NCBI GenBank assembly: GCA_052315315.1
Contig: JBLSDE010000001.1
Coordinates: forward strand, 1 to 64,000
From: Cuniculiplasma sp052315315
GTDB taxonomy: Archaea > Thermoplasmatota > Thermoplasmata > Thermoplasmatales > Thermoplasmataceae
Length of the DNA stretch: 64,000 nt
Reading direction: 5' to 3'
The position numbers and the translations under genes were made by a program. Below are positions 17,884 through 26,498 of this stretch, piece by piece (the stretch's first letter is position 1; each line of letters starts with the position of its first letter). The notes below the pieces were generated by a model. It was not told where the DNA came from. It searched no databases and saw only the letters and a program-made list of their open reading frames with translations.

Positions 17884-19015
17884 GTCCCAAATGTGGATTT
17901 TTTTGCCACTCTACCTGCTTGAAAAGAGAGGCATACCCTACATTACAATTGGTATAGTTATTTTCTTAATGGCTATTATATCATTGCCGCTAACTCTTGT
18001 ATCTGGCGTTTTAATAGATAAGAAAGGTGCCAGAAAGGTAATATCCTACAGCAATTTTTTCTTGACCATATTACTGTTCCTGTTGACCATAAGCGTCTTT
18101 TTATCATTTTCGGTGTATATCATATATTTACTTCTAATAGCCAGTGAACCACTTATGAACATTATTGGTGCATCGGATAATGTCCTCATTTCAAATTCAA
18201 CGTCATTCAGAGAGAGGGACTCTGCATTCAGCATTGTGAGAATTTTTCAAAACTTAGGATTCTCCATAGGTCCATCCATAGGAGGATTCATAGCTGGAGT
18301 GGGCTTCGGATACATATTTCTCATTACGGCAATCTCATCTATTTTTGAACTATCAATATATGTTAGGTATCTTCCCAGAGATAGCAATAAATACATCTCT
18401 AATGAAAATGCAACAAGTAGTGATCTATTTAATGCATTCAGATACAGGCCATTCTTCATAGCGTCTATTCTTATTTCGCTGTTCTACCTGATTTTGGGAC
18501 AGTGGGGTACCACCCTGAGTCTTTTCTGGAAGATGGCTGATGGAATGACAAATTTTCAGATCGGTTTACTCTATTCAGTAAATGGTATAGTTGTGACCTT
18601 AGGACAGATTCCAATGAACAGACTGGTAAAATCCAGGAGTGAAATAGTGAAATTGAATCTTGGGTATCTATTATACTTGGGTGCTTTTTCCCTTCTCTCC
18701 TTCTTTAACGGGTTCTCTTTTCTGATCCTTGACACCATAATAATTACTCTGGGAGAGAATCTGATGTCCCCGTCCATAAATACAATTATCAGCAGAATTT
18801 CGCCTCCGGGAAAAAGAGGACAGTATTTCACATCATTTCAGGTTCTCACTGGTCTGATTTATCCAATTGCGCCTGTTATAGGGACAATATTTCTAACTAT
18901 TTACTCCAAAGACTTAAGAATGATGTGGATTCCCTTCATGGTTATAGGTTCTCTATTCTTCATTATTTTTGTACCCCTCTGGAACAAGATAAGGCTTGCA
19001 GAACACACAAATTAG
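17798..19015 (+). CDS. MFS transporter
   Basis: 405 aa with 12 helices. Motif A between helices 2 and 3 reads SGVLIDKKGARKV, the usual GxxxDxxGxRx form. The TTG at 17798 has GGGTGA a few bases upstream; an ATG at 17825 (MKRKGIIVV) has no such site but sits at the conserved N terminus. The gene lies between a radical SAM/SPASM gene and a second, convergent MFS gene (4-nt overlap of the 3' ends). Export of a product of that cluster is a possible role. Confidence 0.82.
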   Translation: MEGSSTLGLMKRKGIIVVSLNQFIRVLARSQMWIFLPLYLLEKRGIPYITIGIVIFLMAIISLPLTLVSGVLIDKKGARKVISYSNFFLTILLFLLTISVFLSFSVYIIYLLLIASEPLMNIIGASDNVLISNSTSFRERDSAFSIVRIFQNLGFSIGPSIGGFIAGVGFGYIFLITAISSIFELSIYVRYLPRDSNKYISNENATSSDLFNAFRYRPFFIASILISLFYLILGQWGTTLSLFWKMADGMTNFQIGLLYSVNGIVVTLGQIPMNRLVKSRSEIVKLNLGYLLYLGAFSLLSFFNGFSFLILDTIIITLGENLMSPSINTIISRISPPGKRGQYFTSFQVLTGLIYPIAPVIGTIFLTIYSKDLRMMWIPFMVIGSLFFIIFVPLWNKIRLAEHTN

Positions 19016-20160
19016 GATAAATTCCGTATTGTCTTAATTCCAAAGACATAAAAAATAAGACTGATTCCTCCCAGAATTATCCAGGAAATATAATGATTGG
19101 AAGCGAAAATATAGCCGAAAATAAAAGTTATAACTGATCCAACCGCTATCTGTATTGCATTCATTATTGATATTCCAAGTGGCACAAATCTTTGTTCCAT
19201 TTCCAATTTGACCACATAGGAATATTCCAGTGAGAAGAGGATAACACTCAATGTTCCTCCCATAATAGACGTATAAAACAGATAGAGAGCAATTCCTGAG
19301 GCCTGAAAGGCAATTGACATTGAGACCACCAAAAGCAATACTGGCAAAATCAGAGATGGCTTTCTCAATGAAATTTTTTTGAAGATTATTAATCCCAGTA
19401 TGCCTGCAAAGAGTGTTAAACTTCCGATTAGACCTGCAGTGGATGATGAAAAATTCAGAATCCCTGCGAATGGCTTCTCATATTCTTCAAAGGTATAATT
19501 AAGGCCCCAGTAACCTGCCAGTGACAGAGAAAGGAATATAAGTGGCTTTGAAGTAAGCCTTCCCTTTACATTTTTTATTAGATCGGACCTGTAATCTGCC
19601 AATGGTGATGAGGGTATAAAAATAAAGGCGAGTATTGTGAATACTAGTGTCACTATTCCTCCCCATAATAGGAGTAGCTGCCAATTTACATATATGACTC
19701 CAACAGAATATGAGATTACACCTACACCTCCACCCACTGAAAAAGCCGTATTGAAAGCGGCTATATTTCTGGAATAATTCGTCCTATCAAGATCATTTAA
19801 TACACCGATTCCTGACGAGAAGAAAAACGCAGAACCTAAACCCACGAAAAATCTTGAAATCAGGAACACAAGAAAATCGGGGGAAAATATGGACAAAATG
19901 ACAGAAACTGACATTATAACCATGCCAGTAAGAGCTGTATTCCTGGAACCAATTCTTGCCGCAACAATTCCTGAAGGGACCTGAAATATCGCGGTTCCTA
20001 TTAGAAATGAGGAAAGTATGAGACCGGTCAATGAACCGGATACTCCATAGAAATCCGTAATTCTGAATAGAAGTGGTGAAACGTTATACCAGTTCATTGA
20101 GTAGAGAGCACGAAGTATAAGCATCAGTACTAAACTTCCACCCATGCCCAGTTTCTTCAA
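19012..20160 (-). CDS. MFS transporter coupled to an AsnB-like gene
   Basis: 382 aa with 12 helices. Motif A reads SGIVAARIGSRNT, weaker than usual because Asp is absent. Its start codon overlaps the stop of the upstream asparagine-synthase-like gene as ATGA (20157-20160), so the two are translated together. This suggests transport of the substrate or product of that enzyme. Its 3' end overlaps the convergent MFS gene by 4 nt. Confidence 0.82.
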   Translation of the reverse strand: MKKLGMGGSLVLMLILRALYSMNWYNVSPLLFRITDFYGVSGSLTGLILSSFLIGTAIFQVPSGIVAARIGSRNTALTGMVIMSVSVILSIFSPDFLVFLISRFFVGLGSAFFFSSGIGVLNDLDRTNYSRNIAAFNTAFSVGGGVGVISYSVGVIYVNWQLLLLWGGIVTLVFTILAFIFIPSSPLADYRSDLIKNVKGRLTSKPLIFLSLSLAGYWGLNYTFEEYEKPFAGILNFSSSTAGLIGSLTLFAGILGLIIFKKISLRKPSLILPVLLLVVSMSIAFQASGIALYLFYTSIMGGTLSVILFSLEYSYVVKLEMEQRFVPLGISIMNAIQIAVGSVITFIFGYIFASNHYISWIILGGISLIFYVFGIKTIRNLS

Positions 20161-20894
20161 ATTTTAGTGACACCTCTCATCTCACGCACCACCTTCATGA
20201 TGCCTGACCCATATTGAGCAGCCTTTTTTGGTCTATTGTAAATTCTTTCAGGAATTCCTACCTTTTCGCATGCTTTCCTTATTATTAATTTGTTCCTCTC
20301 CTTGTTCATGTGCATTTCCGGTGGCAAATTAGCGAAAAATGACTCTATTTCCACGTTCATGTATGGCATTATGGGTATCTTTCCAAACTTATCTGAAATT
20401 TTGTTTTCTCTTGGGATTGTTCTTTTTTTCAGGGTTTCCATACTAAGTTTGTTGGTTTGCTCCCTTCCGTCACGAAATTTTGAATAACCATAAAAAATTT
20501 CATCTGCTCCCTGACCTGTGACTATGTTACTTTCTTCAATGTTCTTGCACCCAATATAAAATGGAATTTCAAAGGAAAGTTCCATTGTTGAAACCGTTGG
20601 ATCTAATTTCTCTATCTCTCTTGAAGCATCAATTATATCCTCCTTGGATACGTTCAGTTCCCTTAATTCTATGTTGAAAAATGAAGAAATATATCTTGAC
20701 TCCTTGAGATCAATAGATTCGTTATATGAAATGGTATAGGGATAAACCTTTTCACCAAATATGGCAAGTATCAATGAACTATCCACACCACCTGAAAGCA
20801 TCAATGCAGATTCGCCTATTTTTTTAGACTCAGCCCTGAGAATTTCTATCAGTTTATCTGGGAGATCTGTATATTCCACGTTTCCACATTCCAT
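20157..20894 (-). CDS. Standalone asparagine-synthase-like PP-loop protein
   Basis: 245 aa. The PP-loop ATP site is LMLSGGVDSSLI, with a second family block IVTGQGADEIFYGY and a C-terminal KLIIRKACEKVGIP...RPKKAAQYGSG. This is the AsnB C-terminal synthetase domain without the N-terminal glutaminase domain, so ammonia or another amine donor would be needed. Such free-standing domains also occur in beta-lactam and lasso-peptide cyclases. Here it is coupled to an MFS gene. An archaeal asparagine synthetase A-like gene exists about 4 kb away, so this one probably has another substrate. Confidence 0.8.
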   Translation of the reverse strand: MECGNVEYTDLPDKLIEILRAESKKIGESALMLSGGVDSSLILAIFGEKVYPYTISYNESIDLKESRYISSFFNIELRELNVSKEDIIDASREIEKLDPTVSTMELSFEIPFYIGCKNIEESNIVTGQGADEIFYGYSKFRDGREQTNKLSMETLKKRTIPRENKISDKFGKIPIMPYMNVEIESFFANLPPEMHMNKERNKLIIRKACEKVGIPERIYNRPKKAAQYGSGIMKVVREMRGVTKI

Positions 20895-20929
20895 GGGAAT
20901 TAATAAATAATCTTAAATGCTATTCCTCT

Positions 20930-22714
20930 GTGGATTATATACCAGATACTTCGGTAATTGTGGATGGTCGCTTTACCAGGTTTATGAAAACAATAAAGGA
21001 GGGGAGAATTATTTTTTCGGAGGCCATGCTGGCAGAAGTCGAGCATCAGGCTAACGAAAATAGGGCAACAGGCTTTGCAGCTCTTGATGAGCTTAAGAAA
21101 ATTCGAAAAATTGCAGAAAAAAACAATATTGAGATTTCATTCGCAGGCAAAAGACCCAACGACTGGCAAATGAGAAATGGAAAAAGTGGGGAAATTGATG
21201 AATTAATAAGAAACCTTGCGTGGGAAAATGAGGCCACCCTGGTTACTGGAGATATTATACAGAGGGATATGGCAGAAGTGAAGGGTATAAGGAACATTTA
21301 CTTACCCGCTCAGACAGAAAAGGCATCCAATATCGAAGATTTTTTTGAGGAAAATACAATTTCTGTTCATATTAAATCTGACACTTTAGTGAGAAGAAAA
21401 AACGGCTTTCCAGGTTCTGTGGTTCTTACAACAACGGATGTCCTCACGACTTCAAAGGAAACTGATGCGATCGCCAATAATATAATAAAAAGGGCAGGTA
21501 ATGAAACAGGATCATTTATTGAGATGGACTCATCAGGGGCAACGGTAGTACAGCTGAAAAATTTCAGAATTGTCATAACCAGGCCTCCATTTTCAACATC
21601 AACTGAAATTACAGCAGTAAGGCCAATAAAAATCACATCACTTGAAGATTATGACCTTGATGATGAGATTATAGAGCATATAAAAAGTGGATCTGCGGGC
21701 GTTCTTGTGGGAGGATCACCGGGGGCTGGTAAGAGCACATTTGTTCAGGCAATGGCAAATTTTTTGAACAGACAGGGTATGATTGTTAAGACAATGGAAA
21801 GACCCAGGGACCTCCAGGTTGACCAGGAGATAACCCAGTATACAGGACTTGAAGGCTCAATGGAAAGAACCGGAGACATTTTACTTCTTGTAAGAAACGA
21901 CTACACGATTTTTGATGAAATGAGAATAACTTCTGACTTCAAAGTCTATTCTGATCTCAGATTGGCCGGAGTCGGAATGGTAGGAGTTGTACATGCCACA
22001 AGACCTATCGATGCTCTTCAGAGATTTATTGGTAGAATTGAACTGGGAATGATTCCTCAGGTCGTGGATACAATTCTGTTCATAAAGAATGGAAATGTTG
22101 ATACCATCCTGAAGATAGAACAGCATGTAAAGGTTCCAGAAGGAATGACACAGGAGGATCTTGCTAGACCGGTTATTGTGGTAAGTGACTGGTTAACCAG
22201 AAGATCCCTGTATGAGGTTTATTCATTCGGCGAGCAGATCGTAGTTGTTCCGGTCGAAACTGAAAATCAATCAAAAAAAAGTGTGGATGTAAATAAGATA
22301 AAAACCTATCTGGCAGACCACCTGAGAACAGATCAGATCGACGTTCAGATGTTCGGAACAAGAAGGGCGAAAGTTACAGTGCCTGAAAGCCTGAGACCTA
22401 AACTTATAGGACGCAAGGGGAGCAATATCAATGAAATCGAAAAAAATCTTGGCATATCTATTGATGTGGATACACTTGACGATAATAGAAAAATGGAAGT
22501 TCACGTGGAAACGAAAAATAAGATACTTTACCTATATTGCGGCCTTGAAAACAGACTTGTAAATGTGTATGTTGATGATATGATGATTCTGCAGGGAAGG
22601 ACATCAAGCAAGGGTATAATAAGAATCAAAATCGATAGTGAAAATGGACAGAATATACAGAAGGCTTTAAAAAATGGAAAGAAAATTACGTTCACTCCAG
22701 TGCAATTAGAATAG
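20930..22714 (+). CDS. PIN domain - PilT-like ATPase - KH domain protein
   Basis: 594 aa, GTG start. Domain order: N-terminal PIN nuclease domain (IPDTSVIVDGRF, acidic residues Asp6 and Asp12; LVTGDIIQRDMA near residue 110), a P-loop ATPase of PilT/VirB11 type (GGSPGAGKSTF, about 260-270; TIFDEMR Walker B), and a KH RNA-binding domain near 485-515 (LIGRKGSNINEIEKNLGI). This archaeal family is widespread and probably acts in RNA processing or ribosome-linked quality control; its exact role is unknown. It overlaps the convergent formate-THF ligase gene by 9 nt. Confidence 0.9.
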   Translation: MDYIPDTSVIVDGRFTRFMKTIKEGRIIFSEAMLAEVEHQANENRATGFAALDELKKIRKIAEKNNIEISFAGKRPNDWQMRNGKSGEIDELIRNLAWENEATLVTGDIIQRDMAEVKGIRNIYLPAQTEKASNIEDFFEENTISVHIKSDTLVRRKNGFPGSVVLTTTDVLTTSKETDAIANNIIKRAGNETGSFIEMDSSGATVVQLKNFRIVITRPPFSTSTEITAVRPIKITSLEDYDLDDEIIEHIKSGSAGVLVGGSPGAGKSTFVQAMANFLNRQGMIVKTMERPRDLQVDQEITQYTGLEGSMERTGDILLLVRNDYTIFDEMRITSDFKVYSDLRLAGVGMVGVVHATRPIDALQRFIGRIELGMIPQVVDTILFIKNGNVDTILKIEQHVKVPEGMTQEDLARPVIVVSDWLTRRSLYEVYSFGEQIVVVPVETENQSKKSVDVNKIKTYLADHLRTDQIDVQMFGTRRAKVTVPESLRPKLIGRKGSNINEIEKNLGISIDVDTLDDNRKMEVHVETKNKILYLYCGLENRLVNVYVDDMMILQGRTSSKGIIRIKIDSENGQNIQKALKNGKKITFTPVQLE

Positions 22715-24328
22715 ACCTGAGATTTTACCATTTTCATCTATATCTATATTTTCTGATGCAGGATGCAAAGGAAGCCCGGGCATAGTCATGATCTGACCCA
22801 GGTAGACGACAATGAACCCGGCACCTGATGATAATTTTATATCTGAAACAGTGACATTAAATTGTTCCGGAATTTTCAGCAATGACGGATTATCTGTGAT
22901 TGAATACTGGGTTTTAGCCATGCAGATAGATAGATTGGTGTATCCATTTTTTTCAAGATCACGTATTTTTTTTACGACATTTTTTGGAATCACGACATCA
23001 CTTGCTCCGTATACTTTTTTAGCCACTTGAAGTATTTTATCTTCCAGTTTTTCCTTAATATCGTATGCAAAATTGGGAGCCTTTGGATTCTTATCGCACG
23101 CTTCTATTACTTTATTGGCAAGATCAATTCCACCTGATGAACCATCTTTATATATTGTGGACATAGCATATTGTACATTTTCCTCTCCAAGAAGTTTCTC
23201 TATAAGATTTATTTCCCCCTGTGTGTCATTTGAAAAACGATTAATCGCAACTACAGGTTCAAACCCGAAACCTCGGATGATTCCTATATGCTTCCTTAGA
23301 TTTTCGAAACCATTTCTTAGGGATTCCAAATCCTCTTTTTCGTAATCGGAACTCCCTCCATGATACTTTAAACTTCTTATGGTGGCGACCAAAACCACTG
23401 AGGCTATCTTAAGGTCGTTTGTTCTGGACACAATATCGAAGAACTTCTCGGCTCCAAGGTCTGATCCAAAACCCGCCTCAGTCACCACATAGTCAGCAGC
23501 AGAAAGAGCTACCCTTAATGCCACCATACTGGAAGTCCCGTGAGCAATATTTCCGAAGGGGCCCGTATGAACAAAAGCTGGTGTTGATTCCGAGGTTTGT
23601 ACGAGATTTGGCTTCAGGGCGTCAGAAAGAATAGCTGCCATTGCACCTTCTGCTTTCAGATCGCGGGCATAAATATTCTTCCCATCAAAATCTTTCCCTA
23701 TGTATATGTTGCCCAGCCTCATTTTAAGTTCCTGGTAATCCTTTGAAAGACCCACTATGGCCATAATCTCTGATGCGGGAACTATAAGGAATGAATCTTT
23801 GGACAATATTCCACTCTCCCTTCCATCAACTCCCACTATTATGCTTCTCAATGATCTGTCATTCATGTCAATGGTTCTGTTAAACTGTATGGTGTTTACA
23901 TCAATTCTCAGATGATTTCCGTGATAAAGATGATTATTGATTAAGGCACTCAAAAGATTGTGGGCCTGGGAAATTGCATAAAAATCCCCTGTAAAAGAGA
24001 GATTGATCTTATCGGATGGCTCGACCTTTGATTTCCCGCCACCAGTTGCCCCGCCCTTTATACCAAATACCGGACCCATTGAGGGCTGTCTTATAGAAAC
24101 AATATTCTTCTTTCCAATTTTCCACAAGGCCATAGAGAGTCCAATTGAAGTTGTGGTTTTTCCCTCACCAGCTGGTGTTGGACTGATCGCAGTTACCAGG
24201 ATTAATTTACCCGTTGGATGCTTATTTTTTAGAAAATTCAAAAAATCAACCTTTGCCATATACTTTCCGTATAATTCTATATGATCTTGCAGCCCTATTT
24301 TCTTAGCAATTTCAACTATATCATCCAT
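22706..24328 (-). CDS. fhs: Formate-tetrahydrofolate ligase
   Basis: 540 aa from the ATG at 24328 (MDDIVEIAKKIGL); a GTG 11 codons upstream (24361) would extend it. The P-loop ISPTPAGEGKTTTSIGL and the stretches MGPVFGIKGGATGGGKSKV and TEAGFGSDLGAEKF are diagnostic. The enzyme makes 10-formyl-THF from formate, THF and ATP, feeding purine synthesis and serine-linked C1 metabolism. Together with FolC this points to use of tetrahydrofolate in this archaeon. Confidence 0.96.
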   Translation of the reverse strand: MDDIVEIAKKIGLQDHIELYGKYMAKVDFLNFLKNKHPTGKLILVTAISPTPAGEGKTTTSIGLSMALWKIGKKNIVSIRQPSMGPVFGIKGGATGGGKSKVEPSDKINLSFTGDFYAISQAHNLLSALINNHLYHGNHLRIDVNTIQFNRTIDMNDRSLRSIIVGVDGRESGILSKDSFLIVPASEIMAIVGLSKDYQELKMRLGNIYIGKDFDGKNIYARDLKAEGAMAAILSDALKPNLVQTSESTPAFVHTGPFGNIAHGTSSMVALRVALSAADYVVTEAGFGSDLGAEKFFDIVSRTNDLKIASVVLVATIRSLKYHGGSSDYEKEDLESLRNGFENLRKHIGIIRGFGFEPVVAINRFSNDTQGEINLIEKLLGEENVQYAMSTIYKDGSSGGIDLANKVIEACDKNPKAPNFAYDIKEKLEDKILQVAKKVYGASDVVIPKNVVKKIRDLEKNGYTNLSICMAKTQYSITDNPSLLKIPEQFNVTVSDIKLSSGAGFIVVYLGQIMTMPGLPLHPASENIDIDENGKISGLF

Positions 24329-24412
24329 AAAATCATCTTTGAAATATGATTGATTAACCACTTATAATTTTTGAGCCTAAGATATTCGACAAATTTATTA
24401 TACGTTAATATC

Positions 24413-24429
24413 ATTAGTATATATCTAAT
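24413..24429. promoter_or_regulatory. Palindrome at the DtxR-type regulator start
   Basis: ATTAG-TATATAT-CTAAT sits immediately before the ATG at 24430. A TATA-like TTTATTATA (about 24394-24402) lies some 30 nt upstream, so the palindrome covers the transcription start. The half-sites TTAG/CTAA resemble IdeR/DtxR operator arms. Autoregulation is inferred. Confidence 0.4.
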
Positions 24430-24846
24430 ATGTCAAACGACACTCATATAACGAAGAAAGAGAGAGATACATTGATAATACTTGGAGAGCATATGAATGA
24501 TGAGTTTCCAATGAGACTTGTGGATATTTCTTCAGAAATGTCTTTAAAGCCACCTACTACATTGAATCTTATCAAGAGACTTGAAACTAAATCTTACATT
24601 CAAAGGGAAAAGGGTATGATCGTGCTAACAGAAAAGGGCATTTCAAGATACAGAGAAATACTTGAGAACCACAGAATCATTGAAACTATGTTGGTTAAAA
24701 ATGGAATGGAACTTGAAAAGGCCTGTCTCATAAGCGAAAATATAGACTTCCTGATAGATCATAAAAGCATTGATGATATATTTGAAAAACTAGGAAAACC
24801 TACGAAGTGCCCACATGGAAGAAATATAGAACAGTATCACACGTGA
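24430..24846 (+). CDS. DtxR/MntR-family metal-dependent regulator
   Basis: 138 aa. An N-terminal winged helix (residues 8-65, RLVDISSEMSLKPPTTLNLIKRLETKSYI) is followed by the dimerisation/metal domain with ENHRIIETMLVKNGMELEKA and the C-terminal LGKPTKCPHGRNI, which are DtxR-family signatures including metal-binding His/Cys/Glu positions. The SH3-like third domain of DtxR is absent, as in MntR. It probably controls iron or manganese uptake. It is divergent from fhs, and a palindrome abuts its start codon. Confidence 0.85.
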   Translation: MSNDTHITKKERDTLIILGEHMNDEFPMRLVDISSEMSLKPPTTLNLIKRLETKSYIQREKGMIVLTEKGISRYREILENHRIIETMLVKNGMELEKACLISENIDFLIDHKSIDDIFEKLGKPTKCPHGRNIEQYHT

Positions 24847-24879
24847 TTTCATCTAATTGAATAAAAATATGTAGGATAA

Positions 24880-25812
24880 TTACAAAGATAGTTTTCCTGG
24901 GATTTTTGGAAATGGGTGCACGTCTTCTATTCTCTTAAAGCCGCAGATATATCTTACGAGTCTTTCAATTCCTATACCGAAACCCGTGGATAACTCCAGA
25001 CCTCCCTGCGCAACCTCGAGGAACCAGTGGAACTGCTCAAAGGTCTGACCTTTCTTTATTATCCTCTCTCGAATTCGTTCAATTTCATATTCTCTTTCTC
25101 CACCACTTAAGGCCTCACCAAAACCCTCAGGGTAGATAAGATCCATATCCCTTAATATACCAGGCTCGTCATCTTTCTCACGATCATAAAATTCTCTTTT
25201 ATCTAAAGGAATGTCAATTATCCAGAAAGGCTCCTTCTCCTCCTTGGACTTTAAGGCTTCAAAGTCTTCCCCATATTCTCTCAAAAGATCCAGATATTTG
25301 AATGATTTGAAGGGTTTTTTGGGTACATCCAGCTTTCTGCCAAGTTTTTCCAGAGTTTCTCTGTTCTTTTCCCTTACATATTTGAATGTCTCAATTACCA
25401 GGTCCTCCCCTAAATCCATCAACTCTTCCCTGTGTGCTCCCTTAATTTCAAGGTCTAATTGCGTAAACTCCAGTAAATGTCTTCCCGATGATGCTTTATC
25501 AGGAGTCTCCAATCGTACGTTTGGGGAAAAAATAAAAAACTTTGGAATTTCCTGAACAAGTATCTGTTTGTGAAAAATCATACTTTTTGTTAAGGAATAT
25601 TTGAAATCACCATACAGGAAAGATGGATCATAAACGGGATGGTTTAGTGGATCTGTCACTACGGAAAAAATTACCGGGGGAGCCTCTAAAAATCCTTTTT
25701 TAATTAATGTCTCGGCAAGTATTCTTCTAACCGATGTGTTTACCTCTAGAGCATATCGTAATTTCTCGCTTTTCAACCTTTCAATCGTTGAACTTACTAT
25801 TTCAGTTTCCAT
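24880..25812 (-). CDS. Archaeal asparagine synthetase of the AsnRS-like type
   Basis: 310 aa resembling the catalytic core of class II aspartyl/asparaginyl-tRNA synthetases: motif 2 around GRHLLEFTQLDLEIKG and motif 3 GFGIGIERLVRYICG. The N-terminal anticodon-binding OB domain is missing. Proteins of this build in archaea (AS-AR type) make asparagine from aspartate, ammonia and ATP. The divergent neighbour is an Lrp/AsnC regulator with phased repeats in the shared 133-bp gap, which supports an amino-acid biosynthetic role. Confidence 0.83.
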   Translation of the reverse strand: METEIVSSTIERLKSEKLRYALEVNTSVRRILAETLIKKGFLEAPPVIFSVVTDPLNHPVYDPSFLYGDFKYSLTKSMIFHKQILVQEIPKFFIFSPNVRLETPDKASSGRHLLEFTQLDLEIKGAHREELMDLGEDLVIETFKYVREKNRETLEKLGRKLDVPKKPFKSFKYLDLLREYGEDFEALKSKEEKEPFWIIDIPLDKREFYDREKDDEPGILRDMDLIYPEGFGEALSGGEREYEIERIRERIIKKGQTFEQFHWFLEVAQGGLELSTGFGIGIERLVRYICGFKRIEDVHPFPKIPGKLSL

Positions 25813-25855
25813 AAATCAAAAAGTAATACAGCATATATTACAATTAGTCTGAAAA

Positions 25856-25915
25856 TTTAGACATTTTGATTAATATTTTCTAGTTAACTTTTAGATATTT
25901 TGACAAAATTCAAAA
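25856..25915. promoter_or_regulatory. Phased repeats and inverted repeat in asparagine synthetase/Lrp intergenic
   Basis: TTTAGACATTTTGA (25856-25869) and TTTAGATATTTTGA (25890-25903) match at 13 of 14 bases and are 34 bp apart, close to three helical turns. TTTTGA-CAAAAT-TCAAAA (25898-25915) is a perfect 6-bp inverted repeat overlapping the second copy. This arrangement suits cooperative binding by an Lrp-type regulator, presumably the adjacent one. Confidence 0.5.
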
Positions 25916-25945
25916 AATATATAATGTATATTGACATTATCGTGC

Positions 25946-26377
25946 ATGGATGAGAAGGATAGAAAAATATTAACCTATCTTATGGACAGGGGCAGAGATA
26001 AAATTGCAGATATTTCCAGAAACCTTGATATCCCCAGAATTACAGTCCATGAGAGGATCCAGGGTATGATAGCAAGGGGCACTATTAAGAAATTTACAGT
26101 TGTTCCTGACTATGCAGAAATAGGGATTCCAGTGGTTGCCTTTATTTTTGTCTCATTCAGACCAAGTGGTAAAATCACACAAAGAGATGTTGCAAAGTCC
26201 ATATCCCAGTTCAGGGAAGTTGAGGAAGTATATATTATCGCAGGACAGTGGGATATCCTGGTAAAGGTAAGGGCTGCAAGCAATGAAGATGTTGGGAAAT
26301 TTGTCCTAGACAAGTTGAGAGGAATAGAAGGTGTAGAAAAGAGCGAAACAGTTAGCGTGTTCTCAGTTGTTAAATAG
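25946..26377 (+). CDS. Lrp/AsnC-family transcriptional regulator
   Basis: 143 aa from ATG at 25946 (MDEKDRKILTYLMDRGRDK); a TTG at 25931 would add five residues. The N-terminal HTH (residues 5-55, IADISRNLDIPRITVHERIQGM) is followed by the RAM ligand domain (VVAFIFVSFRP...VEEVYIIAGQWDILVKVRA). It is divergent from the asparagine synthetase gene and probably senses an amino acid. A TATA-like box at about 25917-25923 lies some 25 nt upstream. Confidence 0.93.
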   Translation: MDEKDRKILTYLMDRGRDKIADISRNLDIPRITVHERIQGMIARGTIKKFTVVPDYAEIGIPVVAFIFVSFRPSGKITQRDVAKSISQFREVEEVYIIAGQWDILVKVRAASNEDVGKFVLDKLRGIEGVEKSETVSVFSVVK

Positions 26378-26498
26378 AAAAATTATTCAAAATTTTAGAA
26401 CAATATCTTGAACCATTATTTTCCCTTGGACTTTTATGCACTAGATTAATTTTCATGTTCAAAAAGTATTATCTATATACTTTTTATGGCTCCGTTTA

